This document shows, in pieces, positions 1 to 5,067 of a stretch of 5,357 nucleotides of DNA. A model generated the notes under the pieces. It searched no databases. It was not told the DNA's origin and saw only the letters and a program-made list of their open reading frames with translations. A program made the position numbers and the translations under genes. The stretch is taken from assembly GCA_030634925.1 (NCBI GenBank), contig DAOVZV010000111.1:1-5357 (forward strand). The letters are read 5' to 3'. The stretch's first letter is position 1. Each line of letters begins with the position of its first letter. This DNA is from Sulfurovum sp. (GTDB taxonomy: Bacteria; Campylobacterota; Campylobacteria; Campylobacterales; Sulfurovaceae).

Positions 1-723
1 AAGAGTCATTTCTTTTAAAAATAACTCATCCACATTATCCTTTTTTTCCAAATCATCAATAATAATAATTAAATCTTTATCATCGTTCTTTTCTTTTTTA
101 TATTCCAAAATAATTTCATTGGTTAAATCAATAAGTTCTTTTCTTTTTATTTTAAAAAACTTTCTTGCATCAGTTCTTATCTCTTCATTGACTTTATACG
201 AACCTATAATATCAATACCCGTTTTTATAATAGACAAAAACTTAACACCTATTCCCATCGTTGCTTCTATTGAAGCACCTTTAGCTTTGGAAGAAGTGTT
301 TGTTTCACTCTCTTCAAGTATACCATCTTTTATATCTCCTAGCTTTCTAAGTTTATCAAAATATTCTTTTTCAAGAGTTTCATTATTTTGAATTAATGTA
401 CTACCTATCATTAATAAAATATCTACAATATCTATATCATTATATAAAAATATATTCTTTCCTGCTACGGTATGAAAAGTATATTTCTCTTCTATTTTTT
501 CAAAATTAGTAGTCAAAAGATTAAGAACTGTACTCTTTCCATTACCACTTTGACCAGCAATAAAAAAAGTTTTGCTAGGAATTTTATTAAATCTAAGTGC
601 TGTTACAAAGCTTTTGAACTTATCCCCATATAAATCTACATAAAACTCTTTATCTTCTTTCGTGAGATATTTTTCAGGTGCAAATACATCATAAATATCT
701 TCAATATTATCTGCTTTTTTCAT
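1..723 (-). CDS. P-loop ATPase, STAND/KAP-like, C-terminus cut off by the window edge
   Basis: An open frame of 241 codons runs from ATG at 723 to the left edge without a stop, so the C-terminal part is missing. Residues 57-65 form a Walker A motif (GQSGNGKST), preceded by the beta strand KTFFIA. Residues 218-226 form a Walker B motif (LIIIIDDLE), so the protein should bind and hydrolyse ATP. About 150 residues separate the two motifs, far more than in ordinary AAA+ proteins. They include a charged linker (about 137-148) and a Gly/Ile-rich amphipathic stretch (about 156-176). A long insertion here recalls KAP and some STAND NTPases, which often act in signalling or anti-phage defence. That assignment is inference and no effector domain is visible. 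The gene follows the pseudouridine synthase by 15 bases and is probably co-transcribed. It is very AT-rich (9 G/C in bases 61-120), which suggests acquisition. Function unknown. Confidence 0.85.
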   Translation of the reverse strand, partial: MKKADNIEDIYDVFAPEKYLTKEDKEFYVDLYGDKFKSFVTALRFNKIPSKTFFIAGQSGNGKSTVLNLLTTNFEKIEEKYTFHTVAGKNIFLYNDIDIVDILLMIGSTLIQNNETLEKEYFDKLRKLGDIKDGILEESETNTSSKAKGASIEATMGIGVKFLSIIKTGIDIIGSYKVNEEIRTDARKFFKIKRKELIDLTNEIILEYKKEKNDDKDLIIIIDDLEKKDNVDELFLKEMTL

Positions 724-727
724 CTAT

Positions 728-735
728 TCTCCTTT
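728..735 (-). promoter_or_regulatory. Ribosome binding site of the P-loop ATPase gene
   Basis: On the minus strand AAAGGAGA stands 4 bases before ATG at 723 (5 bases from the end of GGAG). This is one of the best Shine-Dalgarno matches in the window. It lies in the 15-base gap after the pseudouridine synthase stop codon (TAG, 739-741), fixes the ATPase start, and argues that the frame is a real gene. Confidence 0.65.
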
Positions 736-738
736 ATA

Positions 739-1476
739 CTACTTATACTGCAAAATCTCTCTAGGCTCTTTAGCATTAAACTCATAATCTAATATCTTCA
801 TTTTAGCAGAGTGTAATAGTATCCTTTTGGCTTGTGTACGGCTTCCGTACTGCTCATCACCTATTATCGGATGTCCTATACTAGATAGATGTACTCTGAT
901 TTGATGCGTTCGTCCTGTGGTGATTTGGATACTGATTTTAGACTTTTTGCCTTGAAGCTCTTCTGGAGTTACTATCGTAAATGCTCTCTTGCCTCGGACT
1001 GTGTCTATCATAGAAAAAGCCTTGCCTTTTTTGATGGTAAATATAGGTTGGTCTATCTCCACTCTCTCATATATCACACCATCTACCCATGCTACATAGT
1101 GCTTTTCTACTCTTCTACTCTTGAACTCTTTTATAGCTTTTTCTATAAACTTCCTATTTTTACCTAGAAGTAATACTCCTGATGTATCACGGTCAAGCCT
1201 ATGCAAAAGCTCTGCCCCATCTATCATATCTTGTATCTCGTAGCTATCTACTTGTGCTGGTTTGTTGATAGCTATAATATCATCATCTTGATACAATATC
1301 TCCATCTTATCTGGATACTCCACCCTAAAGATAGTCTCGGTATGTATCTCTGCCCTTGCTATCTTGACCTTTTTGTCCTCGACAAAGACAATCCCTCTAT
1401 CTATAAGCTCTTTTGCTTTGTTGTTTGAGATGTCTCTTGATAGTGCTAGTACTTTGTATGCTTTATCTGTTGCCAT
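739..1476 (-). CDS. RluA-family RNA pseudouridine synthase
   Basis: This 245-residue protein is predicted to isomerise uridine to pseudouridine in rRNA or tRNA in the cytoplasm. An S4-like RNA-binding segment occupies about residues 5-45 (KAKELIDRGIVFV). The catalytic domain follows, with INKPA at 70-74 and the hallmark HRLDRDTSG at 92-100, where D95 is the expected catalytic aspartate. The C-terminal signature TGRTHQIRVHL is at 187-197 and GHPIIGDEQYG follows. Only about 17 residues separate INKPA from HRLDRDTSG, roughly half the spacing in E. coli RluC or RluD, so the target site cannot be inferred from those enzymes. ATG at 1476 has AGGA 6 bases upstream (1483-1486). The gene follows waaA after 74 bases. 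From memory, the same order occurs in C. jejuni (Cj0707-Cj0708). The family is certain; the substrate is not. Confidence 0.95.
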   Translation of the reverse strand: MATDKAYKVLALSRDISNNKAKELIDRGIVFVEDKKVKIARAEIHTETIFRVEYPDKMEILYQDDDIIAINKPAQVDSYEIQDMIDGAELLHRLDRDTSGVLLLGKNRKFIEKAIKEFKSRRVEKHYVAWVDGVIYERVEIDQPIFTIKKGKAFSMIDTVRGKRAFTIVTPEELQGKKSKISIQITTGRTHQIRVHLSSIGHPIIGDEQYGSRTQAKRILLHSAKMKILDYEFNAKEPREILQYK

Positions 1477-1502
1477 TGTTTATCCTGTTGTTTTATTTAA
1501 AA

Positions 1503-1508
1503 AGTATA
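1503..1508 (-). promoter_or_regulatory. Possible internal promoter (-10 element) for the pseudouridine synthase and ATPase genes
   Basis: The 74-base gap between waaA and the pseudouridine synthase is the longest within the gene run. Read on the minus strand it contains TATACT, 5 of 6 matches to TATAAT, 27 bases before the ATG, within A/T-rich sequence. No convincing -35 is seen; Campylobacterota sigma-70 promoters often lack one. No hairpin terminator is visible in the gap, so read-through from waaA is also likely. Weak call based on one short motif. Confidence 0.25.
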
Positions 1509-1550
1509 TCATTTTTTGTTGCTTTAGTACTTGTCTATACCATTTACAAA

Positions 1551-2714
1551 TCAATCTACAAACCGACCCAAACTCAAAACCATCTTTGATATATCGCTTT
1601 TGACTCTTATCTTGCATGGCTTTAATACTGGATGTTGTAATAGTCTTCTAGTTAGATTGAAATCTTCTACTATGGTTATGCCCTCTATGGAGTTGAATAT
1701 ATCTATTTGGTTGAAGTAGTGTTTACCTGATATTATCTTACATCCAAAGTGTGCTGGTTCTCCTGCGTTGTGTCCACCTATTTGGACAAATGCTCCTCCT
1801 AGGATTACTATATCGCTGATGGCGTATATATTGACTAGTTCTCCTAGTTTGTCTATGAGGATTATATCTGCTGATAGGCTTTGGTCTTGTGAGTATCTTT
1901 GGGTAGTGTAGTCTCCTAGTTCTTCTATCATCTGTGCTACTTTGTCAAATCTCTCTGGGTGTCTAGGTACTAAGGTTAGTACAGCTTCTGGGTCTTGGGC
2001 TTTGAGTGATTTGAATGCTTCTAATATGAGTGCTTCTTCTGTCTCGTGGGTACTTGCTCCACAGACTACTAGAGGTGATGGTTTGGATAGCTTTTTGGTG
2101 ACTATGGGAGGTTGGGATAGTTTGATATTTCCTGTGACTTTGACATTTTTTGCTCCTATTGACTCTAGTCTCTCTTTGTCTTTTGGTGTTTGAGCATAGA
2201 CCTCATCAATGAGTCCAAATATGATAGCATAAAACCATCTCATCTTGTAGTATTTGTGATATGACCTATCGCTCATTCTGGCATTGATTAGGATTGTTTT
2301 TGTCCCTTTTATCTTTGCTATAGCAAATAGTAGATACCAAAATTCTGCTTCCATCACTACTAGTACTTTTTGTCGTCTCTGCCACAAAAATAGAAGTGGC
2401 TCAAATGGCAAATATCTAGCTTCATCTGTATAATCTGATATAGCTTTATGTCCTGTGTGTGTGGTGGTAGTCATCCTAAGTAAATGGTGTGGGATTGTAT
2501 CGACTAATGGTTTGATAGCTTTTGCTTCACCGAAGCTACATGAGTGAAACCATATACCATCTCTTTTGAGAGGTAAGTTTTTCCACAAGAAAAATCTAGC
2601 AGGGATAGACTCTTTATACTTCTCTTTGAGAGAAAAAAGTAGTAGAAATGGTAAGAAAATCAGATATATAGATACAGAAAGTATGCTATAAAGAAGAAAA
2701 AAAATCTTCTCCAT
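1551..2714 (-). CDS. waaA: 3-deoxy-D-manno-octulosonic acid (Kdo) transferase WaaA
   Basis: WaaA transfers Kdo from CMP-Kdo to the lipid A precursor, the first step of lipopolysaccharide core assembly, on the inner face of the cytoplasmic membrane. The 387-residue protein is somewhat shorter than the E. coli enzyme of about 425. A hydrophobic N-terminal anchor spans residues 3-29. The N-terminal glycosyltransferase half has HSCSFGE at 57-63, matching the family HxxSxGE motif with E63 in the position of the catalytic base, and MEAEFWY at 121-127. The C-terminal half has GASTHETEE at 219-227, PRHPERF at 250-256 and GGHNAGEPAHFG at 313-324, the nucleotide-sugar site. Whether it adds one or two Kdo residues cannot be told. 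ATG at 2714 is the only possible upstream start because an in-frame TGA lies at 2718-2720. The ribosome binding site is weak, so translation is probably coupled to the upstream zinc-ribbon gene, whose stop is 7 bases away. The coding strand is richer in C than G, unlike the Nif3-like gene. Confidence 0.95.
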   Translation of the reverse strand: MEKIFFLLYSILSVSIYLIFLPFLLLFSLKEKYKESIPARFFLWKNLPLKRDGIWFHSCSFGEAKAIKPLVDTIPHHLLRMTTTTHTGHKAISDYTDEARYLPFEPLLFLWQRRQKVLVVMEAEFWYLLFAIAKIKGTKTILINARMSDRSYHKYYKMRWFYAIIFGLIDEVYAQTPKDKERLESIGAKNVKVTGNIKLSQPPIVTKKLSKPSPLVVCGASTHETEEALILEAFKSLKAQDPEAVLTLVPRHPERFDKVAQMIEELGDYTTQRYSQDQSLSADIILIDKLGELVNIYAISDIVILGGAFVQIGGHNAGEPAHFGCKIISGKHYFNQIDIFNSIEGITIVEDFNLTRRLLQHPVLKPCKIRVKSDISKMVLSLGRFVD

Positions 2715-2721
2715 AACTCAT

Positions 2722-3441
2722 CTATGCCTCTGGAGTGATAGGCTCGATATATATAATACGCCCACAGTGAGGACAGTTACAAATCTCATCACCTTTGATT
2801 ACTTCTGAATATGTCTTGTCATTTAGTTTCATATAACAGCCATAACACGCTTGTTTCTTGACAGGTACAACAGCACTATTTCCAGCCCAAATACGGATTT
2901 TCTCATAAAATGCCAATACTTTCTGCTCCAAAAGTCTGCTCAACTCTTCTCTCTTGACAAAAAGCTCACCTTTACTCTTCTCTATCTCAGATTTTTTGAT
3001 AGTTGCTTCTTCTGTGATAGTATTAAATTGTTCTTGAAGAGTCTTTAGTTTCTCTTCCACTTCATCAATTATCTCTTTTTTAGTGTTATTGATATTTTGA
3101 AGTCTATCTATCTCTTCATTGGCATAGGTCATCTTCTCTTTTGCCAACTCTTCTTCTACAGACAAAGCTTTCATCTCTTTCTCTGTCGTGATGATTTTAC
3201 CTTTTTTGGTATTATCTATCAACTGCTGATTGAGTAGCTTCAACTGAGTATCAAACCCTATTATCTTCTCTTCATTATCAGCAATAGAAAGCTCTAGCTT
3301 ATTAAACTCATTTTGTGCCGTAGTTAGCTTTTTTTGTACTCTAGCTATTTTTTTGTCTATAGCCTCTAATTCTGGATTATAACTATCTATAGCTTGGTCA
3401 TTTTTAGCTAGTTCGATAAGTTCTTTTAGGTGTGTATTCAA
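2722..3441 (-). CDS. Coiled-coil protein with C4 zinc ribbon, HP0958 (FlgZ)-like
   Basis: This 239-residue protein is mostly a long Lys/Glu/Leu-rich coiled-coil hairpin (about residues 20-180) capped by a C4 zinc ribbon. The ligands are C199 and C202 (CYGC) and C223 and C226 (CPHC); C221 is an additional nearby cysteine. The N-terminus MNTHLKELIE, the segment FYEKIRIWA at 178-186 and the ribbon resemble H. pylori HP0958. That protein (also called FlgZ) is known to stabilise the sigma-54 factor RpoN and to bind flagellin mRNA. By homology this one may act in flagellar or sigma-54 regulation; nothing in the window confirms it. The start is TTG at 3441, chosen because AAAGGA stands 6 bases before it and the N-terminus matches the homologue. 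It lies 28 bases after the Nif3-like gene and 7 before waaA, the order I recall for C. jejuni Cj0705-Cj0707. Confidence 0.92.
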   Translation of the reverse strand: MNTHLKELIELAKNDQAIDSYNPELEAIDKKIARVQKKLTTAQNEFNKLELSIADNEEKIIGFDTQLKLLNQQLIDNTKKGKIITTEKEMKALSVEEELAKEKMTYANEEIDRLQNINNTKKEIIDEVEEKLKTLQEQFNTITEEATIKKSEIEKSKGELFVKREELSRLLEQKVLAFYEKIRIWAGNSAVVPVKKQACYGCYMKLNDKTYSEVIKGDEICNCPHCGRIIYIEPITPEA

Positions 3442-3447
3442 TCTTTG

Positions 3448-3453
3448 TCCTTT
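3448..3453 (-). promoter_or_regulatory. Ribosome binding site that sets the TTG start of the zinc-ribbon gene
   Basis: On the minus strand AAAGGA is followed by a 6-base spacer and then TTG at 3441. The spacing is ideal, and the encoded N-terminus agrees with HP0958-type proteins, so the non-ATG start is preferred. Confidence 0.6.
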
Positions 3454-3469
3454 GGAGTTTAGGGGTGCT

Positions 3470-4198
3470 TTATATAGTCTCTATACAAAACGGATTTTTA
3501 GAATTTGAAATTATAGCCAAAATAGGTAAAACTTTCAACTCTTCATATAGTATCTGTGCAAAAAACATCTCACTCTCATAGTGTCCAATATCCACCATCA
3601 TCAAATCCTCACTCAAAGCTTTCATAGCATCATGATACTTTATATCTCCAGTCAAGAAACAATCAGCATCCACATCATCCATCAAAGAAGCCCCTGCACC
3701 AGTACAAAGAGCTATAGATTTGATATTTTCCTTTTTGCCCACAACTTTGAGGACTTCCAATCCTAGCTTATCTTTGATATGCTTTAGTAGAGACTTATAA
3801 TTCCACTCTCCCCTAGCCAAACACAAGAAATCTTCTTGATTTTCCATCTCAAAGCCCAATATCTCTTTAAAAACATAACGATTAAGATGAGTCTTGTCAA
3901 AATTAGTGTGCATAGCGATACAGGATTGATTTTTCAGTATCATCTTCTCTATCAAATTGGACGGATACTTAGCAAAATCAATCTGCGTAAGCTTACCAAA
4001 TATCAGAGGATGATGAACCACAAAAAGAGTACCATCATCACTACTATCTATCAACTCCTCATCAATATCAATAGACAAAACAATCTGCGAAACTTCTCTA
4101 CTCATATCTCCAACTATAAGACCACTATTATCCCATTTTTCTTGTAGTTCAAATGGACTTATTTGGTTTAGGTGTGTGTGTATTTGGGTTAGGGTCAT
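3470..4198 (-). CDS. Nif3-like dinuclear metal-centre protein (YbgI/SA1388, DUF34 family)
   Basis: Members of this family form toroidal hexamers with a two-metal site. They have been linked to GTP cyclohydrolase type 1-like or general metal-related roles, but no cellular function is agreed. The expected features are all present in this 242-residue protein: WDNSGLIVGD at 22-31, metal ligands H62 and H63 in VVHHPLIFG, H97 and D101 in AMHTNFD, TGDIKYHDA at 183-191, and H206 and E210 in GHYESE. The length is typical of the short form without the extra inserted domain. The start is ATG at 4198, with GGAG 6 bases upstream (4205-4208). A longer version from TTG at 4210 would begin upstream of that site and is rejected. 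ATG lies one base after the PIN toxin stop codon, so the gene is probably co-transcribed and translationally coupled with the toxin-antitoxin pair. The zinc-ribbon gene follows after 28 bases. Confidence 0.93.
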   Translation of the reverse strand: MTLTQIHTHLNQISPFELQEKWDNSGLIVGDMSREVSQIVLSIDIDEELIDSSDDGTLFVVHHPLIFGKLTQIDFAKYPSNLIEKMILKNQSCIAMHTNFDKTHLNRYVFKEILGFEMENQEDFLCLARGEWNYKSLLKHIKDKLGLEVLKVVGKKENIKSIALCTGAGASLMDDVDADCFLTGDIKYHDAMKALSEDLMMVDIGHYESEMFFAQILYEELKVLPILAIISNSKNPFCIETI

Positions 4199-4199
4199 T

Positions 4200-4661
4200 T
4201 TAATCTCCAATTTCTTTTAAAACTTTGTCTATTAGACTTTGAGAAATAAATAAACTTGAATCAGATAATCTCTTAAAATCATCTCTTACAGATTTAATTA
4301 GACCTTTCTCTTTTGCTAAGATAATTATACCTAATGAGCCAATGACATTAATACCATTAAGCTTTGCAAAGTTTTTTGCTCTTTTATCATCTATCAATAA
4401 AAAATCAGCTTTACTGTTTTGATATAAAGTGATGGCTTCAAGTTCACCTTGACCTAATCCAATTTTTGCAATATCTAATTGTACTTTTATCACTTTATTA
4501 GCTAAAAATATTTTCAACTTAATACTTTGAGGTTTATTATCAATACAAACCTCATCATAAACAGCTTGTGGTACATAAACTTCATCAAAAATTTCTTCAA
4601 GAAGATGAAGTCTATCCATAACAGCCAAAGAGACAAGAGCAGAACTATCTCCAATAATCAT
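4200..4661 (-). CDS. DUF3368 / PIN-domain toxin of a type II toxin-antitoxin pair
   Basis: This 153-residue protein has the acidic residues of a PIN ribonuclease: D5 in MIIGDSSALVSL, E37 in VPQAVYDEV, E73 in GQGELEAI, and D91/D92 in FLLIDDKRA. The tail (INVIGSLGIIILAKEKGLI) is characteristic of DUF3368 proteins, predicted metal-dependent RNases. Toxicity would come from RNA cleavage, neutralised by the protein encoded just upstream, but the RNA target is unknown. ATG at 4661 overlaps the antitoxin stop codon in an ATGA of 4 bases, the usual coupling in such modules. The stop (TAA, 4200-4202) is one base before the Nif3-like ATG. All catalytic positions are intact and no frameshift is seen, so the toxin should be active. 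The gene is AT-rich (16 G/C in bases 4381-4440) compared with waaA, which fits lateral transfer. Confidence 0.9.
   Translation of the reverse strand: MIIGDSSALVSLAVMDRLHLLEEIFDEVYVPQAVYDEVCIDNKPQSIKLKIFLANKVIKVQLDIAKIGLGQGELEAITLYQNSKADFLLIDDKRAKNFAKLNGINVIGSLGIIILAKEKGLIKSVRDDFKRLSDSSLFISQSLIDKVLKEIGD
4205..4208 (-). promoter_or_regulatory. Ribosome binding site of the Nif3-like gene, inside the toxin gene
   Basis: GGAG on the minus strand is followed by ATTAAA and the ATG at 4198. It overlaps the Ile-Gly-Asp codons that end the PIN toxin, so the Nif3-like gene depends on toxin-gene sequence for initiation. This site decides between ATG at 4198 and the upstream TTG at 4210. Confidence 0.65.
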
Positions 4662-4915
4662 TTTAAAATATTCTTCGCATTAGAAACTTCATCTAAAATA
4701 TCATAATCATTTATAATTGCAATATTATTTTTACTTACCAATATCATAAATGAATAAATATCTATAGAGAGCATTTTTGCTCCTTGTGAGATAGATATTT
4801 GATGTGATGAATAAAGCTCTAAAGCCAATTTCTCTTTCAATAACTCTACTAAACTTTGTTTACTCTGATTAATACCAAAAAAGATATTATCAGGTATATC
4901 TATAGCTAGGTTCAT
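4658..4915 (-). CDS. UPF0175-family antitoxin
   Basis: This 85-residue protein resembles the UPF0175 family, which typically sits before a DUF3368 PIN toxin. The family core is visible: an N-terminal strand (MNLAIDIPDNI), the helix LLKEKLALELYSSHQISISQGAKMLSI (residues 25-51) that resembles a helix-turn-helix segment, and a C-terminal part with FMILVSKNNIAIINDYDILDEV that likely contacts the toxin. It would neutralise the toxin and possibly repress its own promoter. ATG at 4915 has AAGGA 6 bases upstream (4922-4926). It is the first gene after the cytochrome c terminator, so it probably heads the transcript that runs on into the Nif3-like, zinc-ribbon, waaA and pseudouridine synthase genes. 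A 16-bp inverted repeat lies directly upstream. The family call rests on remembered family features and on the neighbour. Confidence 0.87.
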   Translation of the reverse strand: MNLAIDIPDNIFFGINQSKQSLVELLKEKLALELYSSHQISISQGAKMLSIDIYSFMILVSKNNIAIINDYDILDEVSNAKNILK

Positions 4916-4926
4916 AATATTTCCTT

Positions 4927-4942
4927 CTACAAAATATTGTAG
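4927..4942. repeat. 16-bp inverted repeat, candidate operator of the toxin-antitoxin pair
   Basis: CTACAA (4927-4932) and TTGTAG (4937-4942) are perfect inverted arms around AATA, and one of the two central base pairs also matches. It starts one base upstream of the antitoxin ribosome binding site and lies just downstream of a candidate -10. This is where an autorepressing antitoxin commonly binds. A weak RNA hairpin over the leader is the alternative. Confidence 0.5.
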
Positions 4943-4946
4943 TATT

Positions 4947-4952
4947 TTTATA
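4947..4952 (-). promoter_or_regulatory. Candidate -10 element of the toxin-antitoxin and core-block promoter
   Basis: On the minus strand TATAAA lies in A/T-rich sequence (4943-4965) between the cytochrome terminator and the antitoxin gene. Transcription from it would begin near 4940, at the edge of the inverted repeat. TACAAT (4936-4941), inside the repeat, is an alternative. No clear -35 is seen. A promoter is expected in this gap because the terminator precedes it; the exact element is uncertain. Confidence 0.35.
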
Positions 4953-5028
4953 TTAATTTAAGATTATGTATTGTTGATTGAGATAAGTAAAATGATGGAA
5001 GAATTAGGGATATTTGTAAAATAGAAGC

Positions 5029-5054
5029 ACTCAAAAGCCAAAAGGCTTTTGAGT
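5029..5054 (-). terminator. Rho-independent terminator of the cytochrome c gene
   Basis: ACTCAAAAGCC (5029-5039) and GGCTTTTGAGT (5044-5054) form a perfect 11-bp stem with a 4-base loop, starting 13 bases after the cytochrome c stop codon. On the minus strand the stem is followed by an interrupted T-rich run (GCTTCTATTTTA), typical though not ideal for intrinsic termination. On the plus strand no T run follows, so it is called for the minus strand. It separates cytochrome c transcription from the toxin-antitoxin operon. Confidence 0.75.
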
Positions 5055-5067
5055 AGATGAAATAAAA

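Noticed and set aside
119..391. Open frame of 90 codons on the plus strand, rich in Ser, Leu and Phe
   Set aside because: It lies antisense to the P-loop ATPase, has no convincing ribosome binding site, and its composition is what the reverse of an AT-rich coding strand gives. The other plus-strand frames opposite the pseudouridine synthase, waaA, zinc-ribbon and Nif3-like genes are shadows for the same reason.
1477..1550. Possible terminator or hairpin between waaA and the pseudouridine synthase
   Set aside because: No stem of more than a few bases followed by a T run could be found on either strand.
1640..2610. High number of CTAG tetramers in waaA (about 11), possibly a restriction or regulatory signal
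   Set aside because: In those I checked in frame, CTAG arises from the leucine codon CTA followed by a codon starting with G, so codon preference explains it.
4199..4210. A 4-residue longer Nif3-like protein from TTG at 4210, overlapping the toxin gene
   Set aside because: The Shine-Dalgarno sequence lies downstream of that TTG and is correctly spaced for ATG at 4198.
4962..5024. Plus-strand stretch of about 20 codons ending MMEELGIFVK and a stop, resembling the C-terminus of a displaced gene
   Set aside because: It has no start context and no recognisable homology, and an open run of this length is expected by chance in AT-rich sequence. It also overlaps the terminator and promoter region read on the other strand.
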